64,000 bases of DNA from Leuconostoc falkenbergense (lineage in GTDB: Bacteria > Bacillota > Bacilli > Lactobacillales > Lactobacillaceae), in contig NZ_BMBS01000004.1 in the NCBI RefSeq assembly GCF_014634805.1, forward strand, positions 1 to 64,000, in the 5' to 3' direction. Shown here one piece after another: positions 30,572-39,457 of this stretch. A model generated the notes under the pieces. That model was not told the DNA's origin and searched no databases. It was given only the letters and a program-made list of their open reading frames with translations. Every line of letters begins with the position of its first letter. Positions within the stretch are counted from its first letter, which is position 1. A program made the translations under genes and the position numbers.

Positions 30572-33500
30572 ATGAAATATAGTGTTGGATTAGATATTGG
30601 AACGGGCTCTGTTGGTTAGGCTGTCATTGGTGAAGACTATCGACTGAAGCGCACAAAAGGCAAGAATTTGATTGGGGTACGCCTGTTTGAAGGAGCTGAT
30701 ACTGCTGCTGAACGACGTGGTTATCGTACTACACGCCGTCGTTTATCACGTCGTCGGTGGCGTTTGCGATTGCTGAATGATATTTTTGCATCGGAGTTAT
30801 CTAAAATTGATGAAAACTTTTTGCCACGCTTAAAATATAGTTGGGTTAATAAAAATGATACTGATAATGTACACTTTGGTGTAGGGGTTTTTGATAATTC
30901 TGAACAAGAAAAGGCTTTTTATCAAGATTATCCAACAATTTATCATTTGCGCCAAAAGCTGATGACAGACAATCGACAACATGACTTGCGTGAAGTTTAC
31001 TTAGCGATTCACCATATTGTTAAATATCGTGGCCATTTTTTGAATTCAGGTGAAATTAGTGCAAATAGTAGTTTTGATGCGCAAAAATTTCTGGAATTAT
31101 TGCGTGAATTTGATAATACTTTTTATCCCGATGCTGTTAAGTTTTTAAACTTAGATCAATTGGATTTACCAGATAAAATTTCTTCTGAAATCAGTGATTC
31201 GAAAATAAGTAAAAGTGAACGAGTTGACAGGGTTTTGCAACATGTACAATTAGCGAACTCTGGTGCGAAGAAGATACTGAAAGCCATATTAAATGCTGTT
31301 GTTGGTAACTCAGTTGACAGTGTTGCTATGTTTTCGCTTAGTGATTTGGATAAGGAAGAAAAGAAAAAAATCAATCACCCTGTAACTGATAGTAAACCCT
31401 TTAAGTATTCTGATAAAGAGGTTGAGGCTAAGTTGGATGAGCTCTCTAATTTATTACAAGATGAGCAGAAAATTGAATTCTTGTCGTTGTTGAAATTATC
31501 TTTTGATGGATTAACTTTAAAAATGTTACTTGGTAACGCTAAATCTGTGTCTGAAGCGATGGTTGAACGTTATAAAGTGCACAAGGACGATTTAAAATTC
31601 ATTAAGGAAAATATTTTAAATTCATTTAGTAAGGATAAGAAGAAAGAATTTGATAAATACTATGAGGCTCATTTAGCGGAAAAAGACGTTGATAATGTTG
31701 ATAAGTATTTTAAGAAAATAATTGACGACTCGATAATTTCAAAGGATAAGAAAATTGAGTTATTGCAGAAAATTGATGATCATGATTTTTTGCCGTCACA
31801 ACGAAGCAAAATTAATGGGGCTATTCCGCATCAACTACACCGTAATGAATTAGATAAAATTATTTCGCAACAAAGCAAATATTATCCATTTTTAGCCGAT
31901 TCGTATACACAAAATGGTAAAACTGAAACAAAGCTCGCCGGATTGGTTAATTTTAGAGTGCCATATTATGTTGGTCCACTCGTTTCTAAAGAAAATGCTG
32001 ATCGTAATAATCCTGACGGTGGGCAAAATCACTGGGTAGAATTTAAAGAAAATACTAGTTTATCTAATCTAACACCATGGAATTTTAATGAAATTGTTGA
32101 TAAAGATAAGTCAGCAGCGAAGTTTATCGAGCGATTGACAGGAATGGATACTTACTTAATTGGTGAACCGACTTTGCCGCAAAACTCGTTGCTATATCAA
32201 AAGTATAATGTTTTGCAGGAACTTAATAACATCCGTGTAGATAATCACAAATTAGATGTGAAAATTAAGCAAGATGTTTTTGAACATTTATTTAAAACCC
32301 AAAATAGTGTTTCTGCTAAGGATGTTAAGAATTATTTAATTGCCAATGGTTACGCTGCGCCAAGTATACAAATCACAGGCTTATCAGATACGAATGAAAA
32401 AACTTTTAATAGTAAATTGTCTAGCTACAATTATTTGGTTGATAAGCTGGGTAGAACTTTTGTTGAGTCAGTCAAATCAGATGTCTTGGAAAAAATCATT
32501 GAATTGCAAACTGTTTTTGAAGATAAGACTGTACTGTTAAGACAATTATCAATGATTTCAGAATTAACATTGGCGCAAGCAAATCAATTAGCTGAAAAAC
32601 ACTGGACCGGCTGGGGACGGCTATCTCGCAAGTTGTTATCTTCAAAAGTAGTTGATGTTAATAAAATCACAAATTCGACATTTTATCCTGCAACAAGTAG
32701 ACAAACTATCATCGACACACTGTATCATACACAACTTAACTTAATGGAAATCATTAATAATGCAGAGGACTTATATGGTGTTCGTCAGTGGATTAGTGAA
32801 CAAAATAAAAGTGATAGTTCAGATACTAATGATGTCTATGATCAAATTCAAGAACTAGCTGGAGATAAAAAGATTAAGCGTGGTATTACGCAAAGTTTTC
32901 GAATACTTGATGATATTGTTAAGGCGATGGGTGGGGAACCTGAACGGGTTTATTTAGAATTTGCCAGAGAAAATCAACAATCTGGTGTATCTTTTTCTAG
33001 GAAAAATTTACTGTCAAAATTATACGAAAATGATTCTCTAAAACAAACATTCAAAGAACTTAAATCTCAACTTGAGAGTGAAACCAAAGAAAATCTACAA
33101 AATGATCGCCTATATTTGTATTATTTGCAACAGGGACGAGACATGTATTCCAATGATGAGTTAAATATTGATCAGTTATCTAGCTATGATATTGATCACA
33201 TTATTCCTCAAGCTTACACCAAAGACAATTCGTTTGATAATCGTGTTTTAGTTTCATCAAAAGCAAATCGCCTAAAACGAATGCTTCTGTGGTACCCAGT
33301 GAAGTTGTCGAAAAAATGAAACCACTATGGTTACGAATGAAAGATCAAGGCTTTATTAGTAAGCGCAAATTTGAAAATTTGACACGTCGAGGTGATTTTT
33401 CAGAACAACAAAAAGAACGTTTTATTGCTCGAGCACTGGTTGAAACGAGACAAATCATTGTTAACGTATCTTCATTGATTGATTCTCACTTTAATCATAC

Positions 33501-34743
33501 AAAGGCAGTTGCAGTCAAATCAAATATGACGACAGATATGCGCCATTATACGAAAGTGCCAAAAAATCGTGATATTAATGATTATCACCATGCCCATGAT
33601 GCATTGTTCGTGGCAACAGTTGGTCAGTATATTGAAAATAAAGGCTTTATGAAAGCCGGAAAGTTATCAGATAGCGTCGGGAATGAGTATAATCGTTATA
33701 CGAAAAAATGGATTGAAACAGCTCGTAAAAACACCAACTATGGTCGTGTTAATCCGTTTGGGTTTGTGGTCGGTTCTATGCAAACGGCAACCCGAGGCAA
33801 ACTTGACTATGAAACTGGTGAACTGAAAGTTGTTAAAAATAACTATTGGTCAAAAGATGATTTAGATTACTTACTAAAAGTGGTGAGTTATAAGAAAATT
33901 TTAGTGACAACAAAGCTTCAAGATAATAAAGGTGCAATGTATGATGCGAATTTAATTAGTGCTAAAGGATCTGGAAAAAAGAAAGCACAATTACAAATTT
34001 CAAAGAGCAAAAATATCGACTTATATGGTGGATTTAATAAACTGCAGAATGAATATTCAGTTTTGATTTTAAACCACGATGAATACAGGTGGCTTTCTAT
34101 ACCAATGTATGCTCGCAATAGCAGTGAACAATATCTTCACGATAAATATCCTGATGCAAAAGTGATTTTGAACCATATTCTTGTGGGACAGCCAATATTA
34201 TTAAGTAATAGTTCAGATCCACAAAAATCAAAGTTTGCTAGCTTGAGAATCGCAACAGGTGGAGATTATCATAATAATTTTGAATTTGTACCTAGTGTAG
34301 ATGTCAAAAAAATATTGGATAATATTTATCTTAATCACTCAGTAACTGATGATGAATATAAGAAAGTTTTTGAGTCTTTGCTGGCAACATTACACGATAA
34401 GTTTGTGTTTGGCATTCATCAGGTTATGTACAACAAAATATTTGATAATAAGTATCTATTTGACAAAATGCCTGATGAAGCAAAGAGAAATGTTATAAAT
34501 TCCTTACTAAAATTTATGAACATATCAAAAAATCAATTAGGTGCAGTAGGAAAAATTGGCGGTAAAGTTAACGGCGTGCTGTATGGATTCAAAACTGAAA
34601 CAGAAAAAGGAACGAGTGCTGGTCAGTTAATAAGTAATGGTAAAATGCAGCCACATGACATATTCATTTTCCAGTCGCCAACGGGCATATTTGAAAGAAG
34701 AGTCACTGTAGCTGAGTTAGCTAATGTAATAAAGGATGAATAA
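30572..34743 (+). pseudogene. cas9: Type II-A cas9, broken by an amber codon and a frameshift
   Basis: Joined, the frames give about 1390 residues, the usual II-A size. ATG 30572 follows GAAGGG and starts MKYSVGLDIGTGSVG, the RuvC-I motif with the catalytic Asp. Codon 16 is TAG (30617-30619) where Cas9 has Trp. The bridge helix (RRGYRTTRRRLSRRRWRLR), RuvC-II (YLEFARENQ), HNH (YDIDHIIPQ) and RuvC-III (YHHAHDALF) are intact. A second lesion near 33274-33290 shifts the frame right after the HNH motif: the upstream frame ends at 33319, and the correct continuation NASVVPSEVVEKMKP is one base out. A lost A in CTAAAACG explains it. Restart at a downstream codon would lack RuvC-I. Either a recent pseudogene or sequencing error. 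Confidence 0.9.
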
Positions 34744-34747
34744 AGAT

Positions 34748-34783
34748 AAATCCCGTGTTGCAAAGGCAACACGGGATTTTATG
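34748..34783. terminator. Shared terminator hairpin of cas9 (plus) and tracrRNA (minus)
   Basis: AAATCCCGTGTTG (34748-34760) and CAACACGGGATTT (34767-34779) form a perfect 13-pair stem. On the plus strand it is followed by TTTT, on the minus strand by TATCTTTATTC. It can end both the cas9 message and the antisense tracrRNA. Confidence 0.85.
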
Positions 34784-34898
34784 TACGGCCATAGGGCCAC
34801 TCGTAAAGAGTCAATAAGCTTGGCTGACGCCTTGCGTTACTTCAACTTTGTATGTCAGATCAATGGTTTCTATACCCTGAGAGATGACTAGTCTCTCT
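34748..34898 (-). ncRNA. tracrRNA for the type II-A system
   Basis: Plus-strand bases 34852-34868 repeat the CRISPR repeat core TATGTCAGATCAATGG, and flanking bases extend it, so the minus-strand transcript carries an anti-repeat. Read on the minus strand, the duplex mirrors the known Cas9 guide: a six-pair lower stem (tracr TGAAGT with repeat GCTTCA, one G-U), a bulge of AAGT opposite GA, then a long upper stem. After it come AAGGCGTCAGCC (nexus-like GGC/GCC), a GGCC-CTAT-GGCC hairpin and the terminator stem. The 5' end is estimated from a putative promoter. About 150 nt. Confidence 0.85.
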
Positions 34899-34904
34899 AC
34901 GACT

Positions 34905-34933
34905 ATTAAAGCATATTTTAGGAGCGAAAACAA
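34905..34933 (-). promoter_or_regulatory. Candidate tracrRNA promoter
   Basis: On the minus strand TTGTTT (34933-34928) and TTTAAT (34910-34905) are 17 bases apart, placing the start of the tracrRNA near 34898. The element overlaps the cas1 ribosome site on the other strand. The boxes are only moderate matches. Confidence 0.45.
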
Positions 34934-34934
34934 G

Positions 34935-35810
34935 ATGGCATGGCGAAATATCGTTATTACACAACATTGTAAGATTAAGTATAAGCTGAATCAGTTAGTT
35001 GTTCAAACTGACTCAGATGTTTATCAAATACCACTTGAAGACATTCAAGCAATTGTGATTACAACAACGCGCGCAGTCATTACAACATATGCGATTGCTG
35101 AAATTATTAAGAGCGGTATTAAAATTGTGTTTTCAGATCTTAACGGGGCCCCGATTGGTGAAATTAATGCTTATCATCTTAACAGTAATCGTAATCAGAA
35201 TATTCATAAACAAATTGAATGGGGAACAAATGATAAAGCATTATTATGGTCAAAAATTGTGAAATGTAAAATTCAAAATCAAGTCGCATTACTTAATGAA
35301 TATCGAGTGACAGATATTGAAAGTATCAATGCACTTTTGGCAACAATTGAAGTAGGTGATACTAGCAATCGTGAAGCAGTTGCAGCCAGATTATATTTCC
35401 CAAGATTATTTGGGAATGATTTTGTTCGTTCAGGAGAAAATATTGGCATCAACGATATGCTTGATTACGGTTATTCTATATTGGCGGCCGCGGTAGCAAG
35501 AGAAATTTCTGCTGCTGGGTATCTTACTGAGTTAGCAATTCACCATGAGGGTCCACATAACCACTATAATTTAGCTTCTGACTTTATGGAACCCTTTCGG
35601 CCAATTATTGACCGTACTGTTAAACGCTATGCAATGGAGGCACAATTAACAAATGAAATAAAATTTGAGCTAATTGATGTACTAAATCAAAGTCTAAACA
35701 TTAACGGAAAAGAAATGTTGTTAACTCAGGCCATTGGTGATATTGTACGTACATCTGTTGGTTATTTAAATCATGAATCTGCTTTTCCAGATTGGAATTT
35801 TGAAATATGA
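34935..35810 (+). CDS. cas1: CRISPR integrase Cas1 (type II-A)
   Basis: This 291-residue metal-dependent integrase inserts new spacers together with Cas2. The N-terminus MAWRNIVITQHCKIKYKLN, the glutamate in NREAVAARLYFPRLFG near 148, and IHHEGPHNHYNLASDFMEPFRP near 204-225 with the catalytic His and acidic residue are all present. Start 34935 follows TAGGAGCG; a longer frame from 34884 would run through the tracrRNA promoter and is rejected. It overlaps cas2 by four bases. No lesion is seen. Confidence 0.95.
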   Translation: MAWRNIVITQHCKIKYKLNQLVVQTDSDVYQIPLEDIQAIVITTTRAVITTYAIAEIIKSGIKIVFSDLNGAPIGEINAYHLNSNRNQNIHKQIEWGTNDKALLWSKIVKCKIQNQVALLNEYRVTDIESINALLATIEVGDTSNREAVAARLYFPRLFGNDFVRSGENIGINDMLDYGYSILAAAVAREISAAGYLTELAIHHEGPHNHYNLASDFMEPFRPIIDRTVKRYAMEAQLTNEIKFELIDVLNQSLNINGKEMLLTQAIGDIVRTSVGYLNHESAFPDWNFEI

Positions 35811-36127
35811 GGTATCGTATCATGCGATTGATGGTAATGTTTGATTTGCCAGTTGAGACAAGTGAAAATCGGCGAAATTATCGTCAATTTAGAAAATTAT
35901 TGTTATCAGAAGGTTTTTTAATGATTCAAGAGTCAGTGTATGTACGTGTCACGACAAATAAACAATCTGCAGCTTTACTAGAAAAACGTTTAGCAAAATC
36001 AGCACCGTCCGATGGGTTAGTTCAAACACTCATTATCACTGAGAAACAGTATGCTAGCATGAAATTTCTGACCGGTGAATCAAAACAAGATGTACGTAAC
36101 ACGAACGATAGATTGGTGATTATATGA
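35807..36127 (+). CDS. cas2: CRISPR-associated Cas2 (type II-A)
   Basis: This 106-residue ferredoxin-fold protein is the structural partner of Cas1 in spacer integration. The motif LMVMFDLPVETSENRRNYRQFRK is broken here only by variation, with the conserved Asp after MF, and GFLMIQESVYVRV matches the second strand pair. It overlaps cas1 and csn2 by four bases each. A second ATG at 35822 (MRLMVMFDLP) matches most homologues better and could be the true start. Confidence 0.95.
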   Translation: MRYRIMRLMVMFDLPVETSENRRNYRQFRKLLLSEGFLMIQESVYVRVTTNKQSAALLEKRLAKSAPSDGLVQTLIITEKQYASMKFLTGESKQDVRNTNDRLVII

Positions 36128-36789
36128 AAATGACACTTTATCCCAATGAACCTATTATAGTTAATGAAGGCGTTACTTTTGTCAATTTCCAGACCGCCAG
36201 ATATTATTGGCAATGGATACAGGAGCTACAAGTGGGAGATCAATTGATATTTAGTGAAAATGGTCAATTAATTTCCCTTAATAAAGCAGTACAGTACATT
36301 GGTGGCATTGAAAATAAAATTGATTTGAGTAAAATTTATGCTAAATCTATTTTGAGTCTTATTGCATGTCATGCTGATGAAGATAATTTAATGCAGCTAG
36401 CACGATATGATATGGCGATTAAAACGATTTTCCAACAAATACTTTTTGATAATGATTTACCTTTACGTATTGAACGAGAATGGGATTTTAATGAGTTGAT
36501 CAAATCACAAAAGGTGCTAATTGATACTATCAATAGTGGGTCGGCATATGATAAAATAGTAGACGTGGTACGTATTATGTCTGACTTTTCAGAGCAGCGC
36601 ATTTTAGTCTTTAATAATATACATCTCTATTTAAAGCCACTGGAAATTTTGAGTTTACATGATTTTAGCATGACTCACGGCATGAAAGTATTATCCCTTG
36701 GAATGGCTGCGTCACCCATCAAAAAAAATGGCGAGGCATACCACGAAGTCTTCTTTGATGAAGATTTTGTTCAATTTGGAAGTGACTAG
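36124..36789 (+). CDS. csn2: Csn2, type II-A adaptation protein
   Basis: This 221-residue protein has the normal length of the short Csn2 type, whose tetrameric rings hold DNA ends during spacer capture. Recognisable parts are the N-terminal LYPNEPIIVNEGVTFVNFQTARYYW split around residues 4-30 and the C-terminal LVFNNIHLYLKPLEI region. It overlaps cas2 by four bases and ends only 20 bp before the first CRISPR repeat. It defines the locus as subtype II-A. Confidence 0.93.
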   Translation: MKMTLYPNEPIIVNEGVTFVNFQTARYYWQWIQELQVGDQLIFSENGQLISLNKAVQYIGGIENKIDLSKIYAKSILSLIACHADEDNLMQLARYDMAIKTIFQQILFDNDLPLRIEREWDFNELIKSQKVLIDTINSGSAYDKIVDVVRIMSDFSEQRILVFNNIHLYLKPLEILSLHDFSMTHGMKVLSLGMAASPIKKNGEAYHEVFFDEDFVQFGSD

Positions 36790-36809
36790 CCAATGCGAAC
36801 AGGTGGTCT

Positions 36810-36941
36810 GCTTCAGATGTATGTCAGATCAATGGGGCTTTATACTCTTTGTATCGCCGGTTGAATACCCCTTTGGCTTCAGATGTATGTCAGATCAATG
36901 GGGCTTTATACTCTTTGTATCGCCGGTTGAATACCCCTTTG
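36810..36941 (+). repeat. Perfect tandem duplication of one repeat-spacer unit (66 bp x 2)
   Basis: Bases 36810-36875 and 36876-36941 are identical. New spacers are normally acquired singly with different content, so two identical neighbours point to recombination or slippage between repeats and not to two acquisitions. Confidence 0.95.
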
Positions 36942-37109
36942 GCTTCAGATGTATGTCAGATCAATGGGGCTTTATATATTATGGTAATAAAGACGCAGCA
37001 AGCCTACGCTTCAGATGTATGTCAGATCAATGGGGCTTTATACAAAACCATAGTTCCCCAAAACAATGCTTCAGCTTCAGATGTATGTCAGATCAATGGG
37101 GCTTTATAC
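36810..37109 (+). CRISPR. CRISPR array: five 36-bp repeats, four 30-bp spacers
   Basis: Repeats start at 36810, 36876, 36942, 37008 and 37074. Each begins GCTTCAGATG and ends GGCTTTATAC; the third ends in T instead of C. Spacers are at 36846-36875, 36912-36941, 36978-37007 and 37044-37073, all exactly 30 bases. The first two spacers are identical. Plus-strand transcription follows from the tracrRNA pairing. Only 20 bp separate csn2 from the first repeat, so no normal leader is present. A partial repeat remains at 37139. Confidence 0.98.
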
Positions 37110-37138
37110 TCAAACTTTATATAACCGTTTTAAAAAGA

Positions 37139-37156
37139 GCTTCAGTGGGGCAGGCC
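37139..37156 (+). repeat. Degenerate trailing CRISPR repeat
   Basis: GCTTCAGTGGGGC starts 29 bases after the last full repeat, almost exactly one spacer length. It matches repeat positions 1-7 joined to 24-29, as if about 16 internal bases were lost. It is probably the decayed leader-distal repeat. A weaker GTTTCAGTGGG at 37212 may be another remnant or chance. Confidence 0.6.
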
Positions 37157-37313
37157 AATAATATATTATCCGAATACTTAAAAACCCGCAATTATTTCAA
37201 ATCGCAATCAAGTTTCAGTGGGAAGCATCACCCAAAATAATTTTTATTTTAATCCTAAAAAAGATTTAAATGAGATATCTATTACAAAAATTTAATGATA
37301 TTATAAATGGTAA

Positions 37314-37592
37314 CTAAACAGCAGTTTAGCAATTAATATTATCGCAGAATGGAGAAATATTATACCTGCATTTATATTTGCTATATTTTTAACAACTGTT
37401 ATTGTCATTTTAATTCCCGATATACTTATTATTGAAGTTTTTGGCGGTTTTTTGTTGGTCTTGGGTATTGCTTATCTGCTATGGAAAGTCTTCGGTACTG
37501 ATTTTAATGAAACAGAATCTGATACATGCAATTCACGAATACGTAAATTATTAAGCCAACTCACATCGCTTAAAGTTGAAAAAAATAAGTAA
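37314..37592 (+). pseudogene. Remnant of a small membrane protein without a start codon
   Basis: The frame is open from CTA 37314 to TAA 37590-37592, but no ATG, GTG or TTG occurs before the middle of the second hydrophobic segment. The encoded peptide has two strongly hydrophobic stretches (IIPAFIFAIFLTTVIVILIP and VFGGFLLVLGIAYLLWKVF), then a polar tail ending TSLKVEKNK. That looks like a truncated two-helix membrane protein. Family not recognised. The rest of the stretch 37157-37668 is AT-rich and holds no other gene I can support. Confidence 0.4.
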
Positions 37593-37633
37593 AACTATTT
37601 TGGCAAATAGGGTTAACTTTTAATGCAACAAAA

Positions 37634-37662
37634 TTGTTGAATCATTACCATCATGATAAACT
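37634..37662 (+). promoter_or_regulatory. Candidate promoter of ogt, very close to the start codon
   Basis: TTGTTG (37634-37639) and TAAACT (37657-37662) are 17 bases apart. ATG lies six bases beyond the -10 element, and there is no Shine-Dalgarno, so the mRNA may be leaderless. Confidence 0.45.
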
Positions 37663-37668
37663 AAACAT

Positions 37669-38151
37669 ATGATTAAGTATGAAACAATTACATTTTTGGA
37701 TGGTCATTTAACTCTTTTTGAGCATGATGGACATTTAGTTTTTATCAGTTTGGCAAACGATGGGGTAGCTGAGTTTCTGTCTGAATATCAGGGATATGAG
37801 TTAGAACAAGATACACTGCCGGTTGCGCAACTGTTCCACGAATATGAAAACGGTTTGCCAGTTGACTGGACGCGTGTGCCAATTGATTTTCTTTCGGGTA
37901 CTGAATTTCAAAAATCAGTCTGGCGAATGCTTAATCAGTTCAAAGGCACATTGACTTATAGTCAATTAGCAGCAAAAGTCGGTCGTCCTAAGGCGATTCG
38001 TGCTGTTGCAAGCGCTGTTGGTAAAAATCCACTGCCAATTATTAATGCTTGTCATCGTATTTTGCCTAAAAGTGGTGGCGCTGGCAAATTTCAATATGGT
38101 ACTTTAGTCAAAACCCAACTATTAACCCTAGAAGGCATTAAAATTGATTGA
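37669..38151 (+). CDS. ogt: Methylated-DNA--protein-cysteine methyltransferase (MGMT/Ogt family)
   Basis: This 160-residue suicide repair protein removes alkyl groups from O6 of guanine. The C-terminal domain has GTEFQKSVWRML, the winged-helix TLTYSQLAAKVGRPKAIRAVASAVG region (about 94-118) and the acceptor cysteine C128 in INACHRILP. Most family members read PCHR, so P is replaced by A here. No Shine-Dalgarno is visible. It lies alone between the CRISPR region and rimM. Confidence 0.9.
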   Translation: MIKYETITFLDGHLTLFEHDGHLVFISLANDGVAEFLSEYQGYELEQDTLPVAQLFHEYENGLPVDWTRVPIDFLSGTEFQKSVWRMLNQFKGTLTYSQLAAKVGRPKAIRAVASAVGKNPLPIINACHRILPKSGGAGKFQYGTLVKTQLLTLEGIKID

Positions 38152-38180
38152 CATGGAGTATAGGTTGTTACTTAAAAACC

Positions 38181-38189
38181 TGATACAAT
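38181..38189 (+). promoter_or_regulatory. Extended -10 promoter of rimM, adjacent to its start codon
   Basis: TGATACAAT is an extended -10 box (TGn plus TACAAT). The ATG of rimM begins six bases later at 38196, and no Shine-Dalgarno lies between, which suggests a leaderless message. No good -35 element is needed for extended -10 promoters and none is obvious. Confidence 0.5.
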
Positions 38190-38195
38190 AGAGTC

Positions 38196-38717
38196 ATGAC
38201 TAATACAGATAATTTTTTTAAAGTTGGCACAATTGTTAATACGCATGGTATCCGTGGCGAAGTCAAAATTATGGCTATCACCGATTTTGCAGAAGAACGC
38301 TTCCAAAAAGGAGCGTCTCTTTTTATTGATACAAAACAAGGTCGCGTACCGGTAACAGTTAAATCCTCACGTTTACACAAAAATGCTTGGTTGGTACTCT
38401 TCGACGGTGTCAGCAATATTAACGAGATCGAAAAATACAAAGGTGATGACGTTTATGTAGAAGGTAATTCACGTCCAGAACTTGGCGATGATGAATATTA
38501 TTATGATGAAATCATTGATAGTGAGGTTGTTGACTTATCAGGCAATCATATCGGTATCGTTAAAGAGATTATGACCACTGGCGCTAATGATGTTTGGATT
38601 GTTAAACGTGAAGGTCAATCTGATGCGCTCATTCCGCTGATTGATGATGTTGTAAAGGAAATAAACGCTGACGACAAATTGATTACCATTGATGTTTTAG
38701 AAGGGTTGTTAGATTAA
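38196..38717 (+). CDS. rimM: Ribosome maturation factor RimM
   Basis: This 173-residue protein helps mature the 30S head and binds S19. The N-terminal domain starts with [19 protein letters not shown] (about 8-26) and the PRC-barrel C-terminal domain includes [13 protein letters not shown] and [10 protein letters not shown]. Length is normal. It overlaps trmD by one base, the standard pairing. Upstream there is only an extended -10 box and no ribosome site. Confidence 0.96.
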   Translation: MTNTDNFFKVGTIVNTHGIRGEVKIMAITDFAEERFQKGASLFIDTKQGRVPVTVKSSRLHKNAWLVLFDGVSNINEIEKYKGDDVYVEGNSRPELGDDEYYYDEIIDSEVVDLSGNHIGIVKEIMTTGANDVWIVKREGQSDALIPLIDDVVKEINADDKLITIDVLEGLLD

Positions 38718-39457
38718 TGCGAATTGATGTTTTAAGCCTTTTTCCAGATATGTTTGCGCCAATGCGCCAATCCATTATCGGAAAAGCGATTGACAAACAA
38801 GCACTTGATTTTAATGTGACTGATTTCCGAGATTTTACGGACAACAAGCATAATAATGTTGATGATTATCCATTCGGTGGTGGTGCGGGCATGTTATTGA
38901 TGCCACAACCAATTTTTGATGCGATGGCCGACGTTGAAAAAAAAGCCGGTGATAAGGGACATGTGATTCTACTGGATCCTGCTGGACGACAGTTTAATCA
39001 CGCTGTTGCACAAGAACTGGCGCAATATGATCATTTGACATTTATTGCGGGTCATTATGAAGGCTATGATGATCGTATTCGTGAGTTAGTGGATGATGAA
39101 ATTTCACTTGGAGATTATGTTTTGACTGGTGGTGAACTGGGTGCGATGGTTATTATTGATGCCACAGTGCGCTTCTTACCAGAAATTCTTGGTAACGCTT
39201 CAAGTGCTGATGATGATTCCTTTCAAAATGGACTACTTGAATTTCCGCAATACACTAGACCGGCAGACTTTAGAGGACGACAAGTGCCGGAAGTTTTAAC
39301 TAGCGGTAATCATGCTAAAATTGCAGAGTGGCGTCTGAAAGAATCGCTACGACGGACCTACTTGCGACGACCGGATTTGCTAGAAAATCGTCAATTATCC
39401 GCACAAGAACGTGATTTACTCGATGACATTAGAACTGAAGAAATGACGGAAGGCTAA
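38717..39457 (+). CDS. trmD: tRNA (guanine37-N1)-methyltransferase TrmD
   Basis: This 246-residue SPOUT (trefoil knot) enzyme methylates G37 of tRNAs to prevent frameshifting. The N-terminal [13 protein letters not shown], the active region [14 protein letters not shown], and the knot residues [11 protein letters not shown]-equivalent ([14 protein letters not shown]) and [13 protein letters not shown] are present. AGAAGGG lies upstream in rimM. A strong terminator follows. Confidence 0.98.
   Translation: MRIDVLSLFPDMFAPMRQSIIGKAIDKQALDFNVTDFRDFTDNKHNNVDDYPFGGGAGMLLMPQPIFDAMADVEKKAGDKGHVILLDPAGRQFNHAVAQELAQYDHLTFIAGHYEGYDDRIRELVDDEISLGDYVLTGGELGAMVIIDATVRFLPEILGNASSADDDSFQNGLLEFPQYTRPADFRGRQVPEVLTSGNHAKIAEWRLKESLRRTYLRRPDLLENRQLSAQERDLLDDIRTEEMTEG

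Noticed and set aside
30668-33319. Cas9 N-terminal frame starting at TTG 30668 as an intact gene
   Set aside because: The start lacks a ribosome site and omits RuvC-I; the true ATG is 30572 with an amber codon at position 16.
34884-34934. Extended N-terminus of cas1
   Set aside because: The extra codons lie over the tracrRNA promoter region and have no ribosome site; MAWRN is the family start.
36022-36213. Minus-strand frame across cas2/csn2
   Set aside because: Antisense shadow of two well-supported genes.
36841-36846. TATACT at the repeat-spacer junction as a -10 box inside each repeat
   Set aside because: No -35 or extended -10 element at the right distance; present only when the spacer starts with T.
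36698-37240. Long plus-strand frame through the CRISPR array with a repeated FRCMSDQWGFI peptide
   Set aside because: The peptide repeat is the translation of the CRISPR repeat plus spacer because 66 is a multiple of three; no ribosome site.
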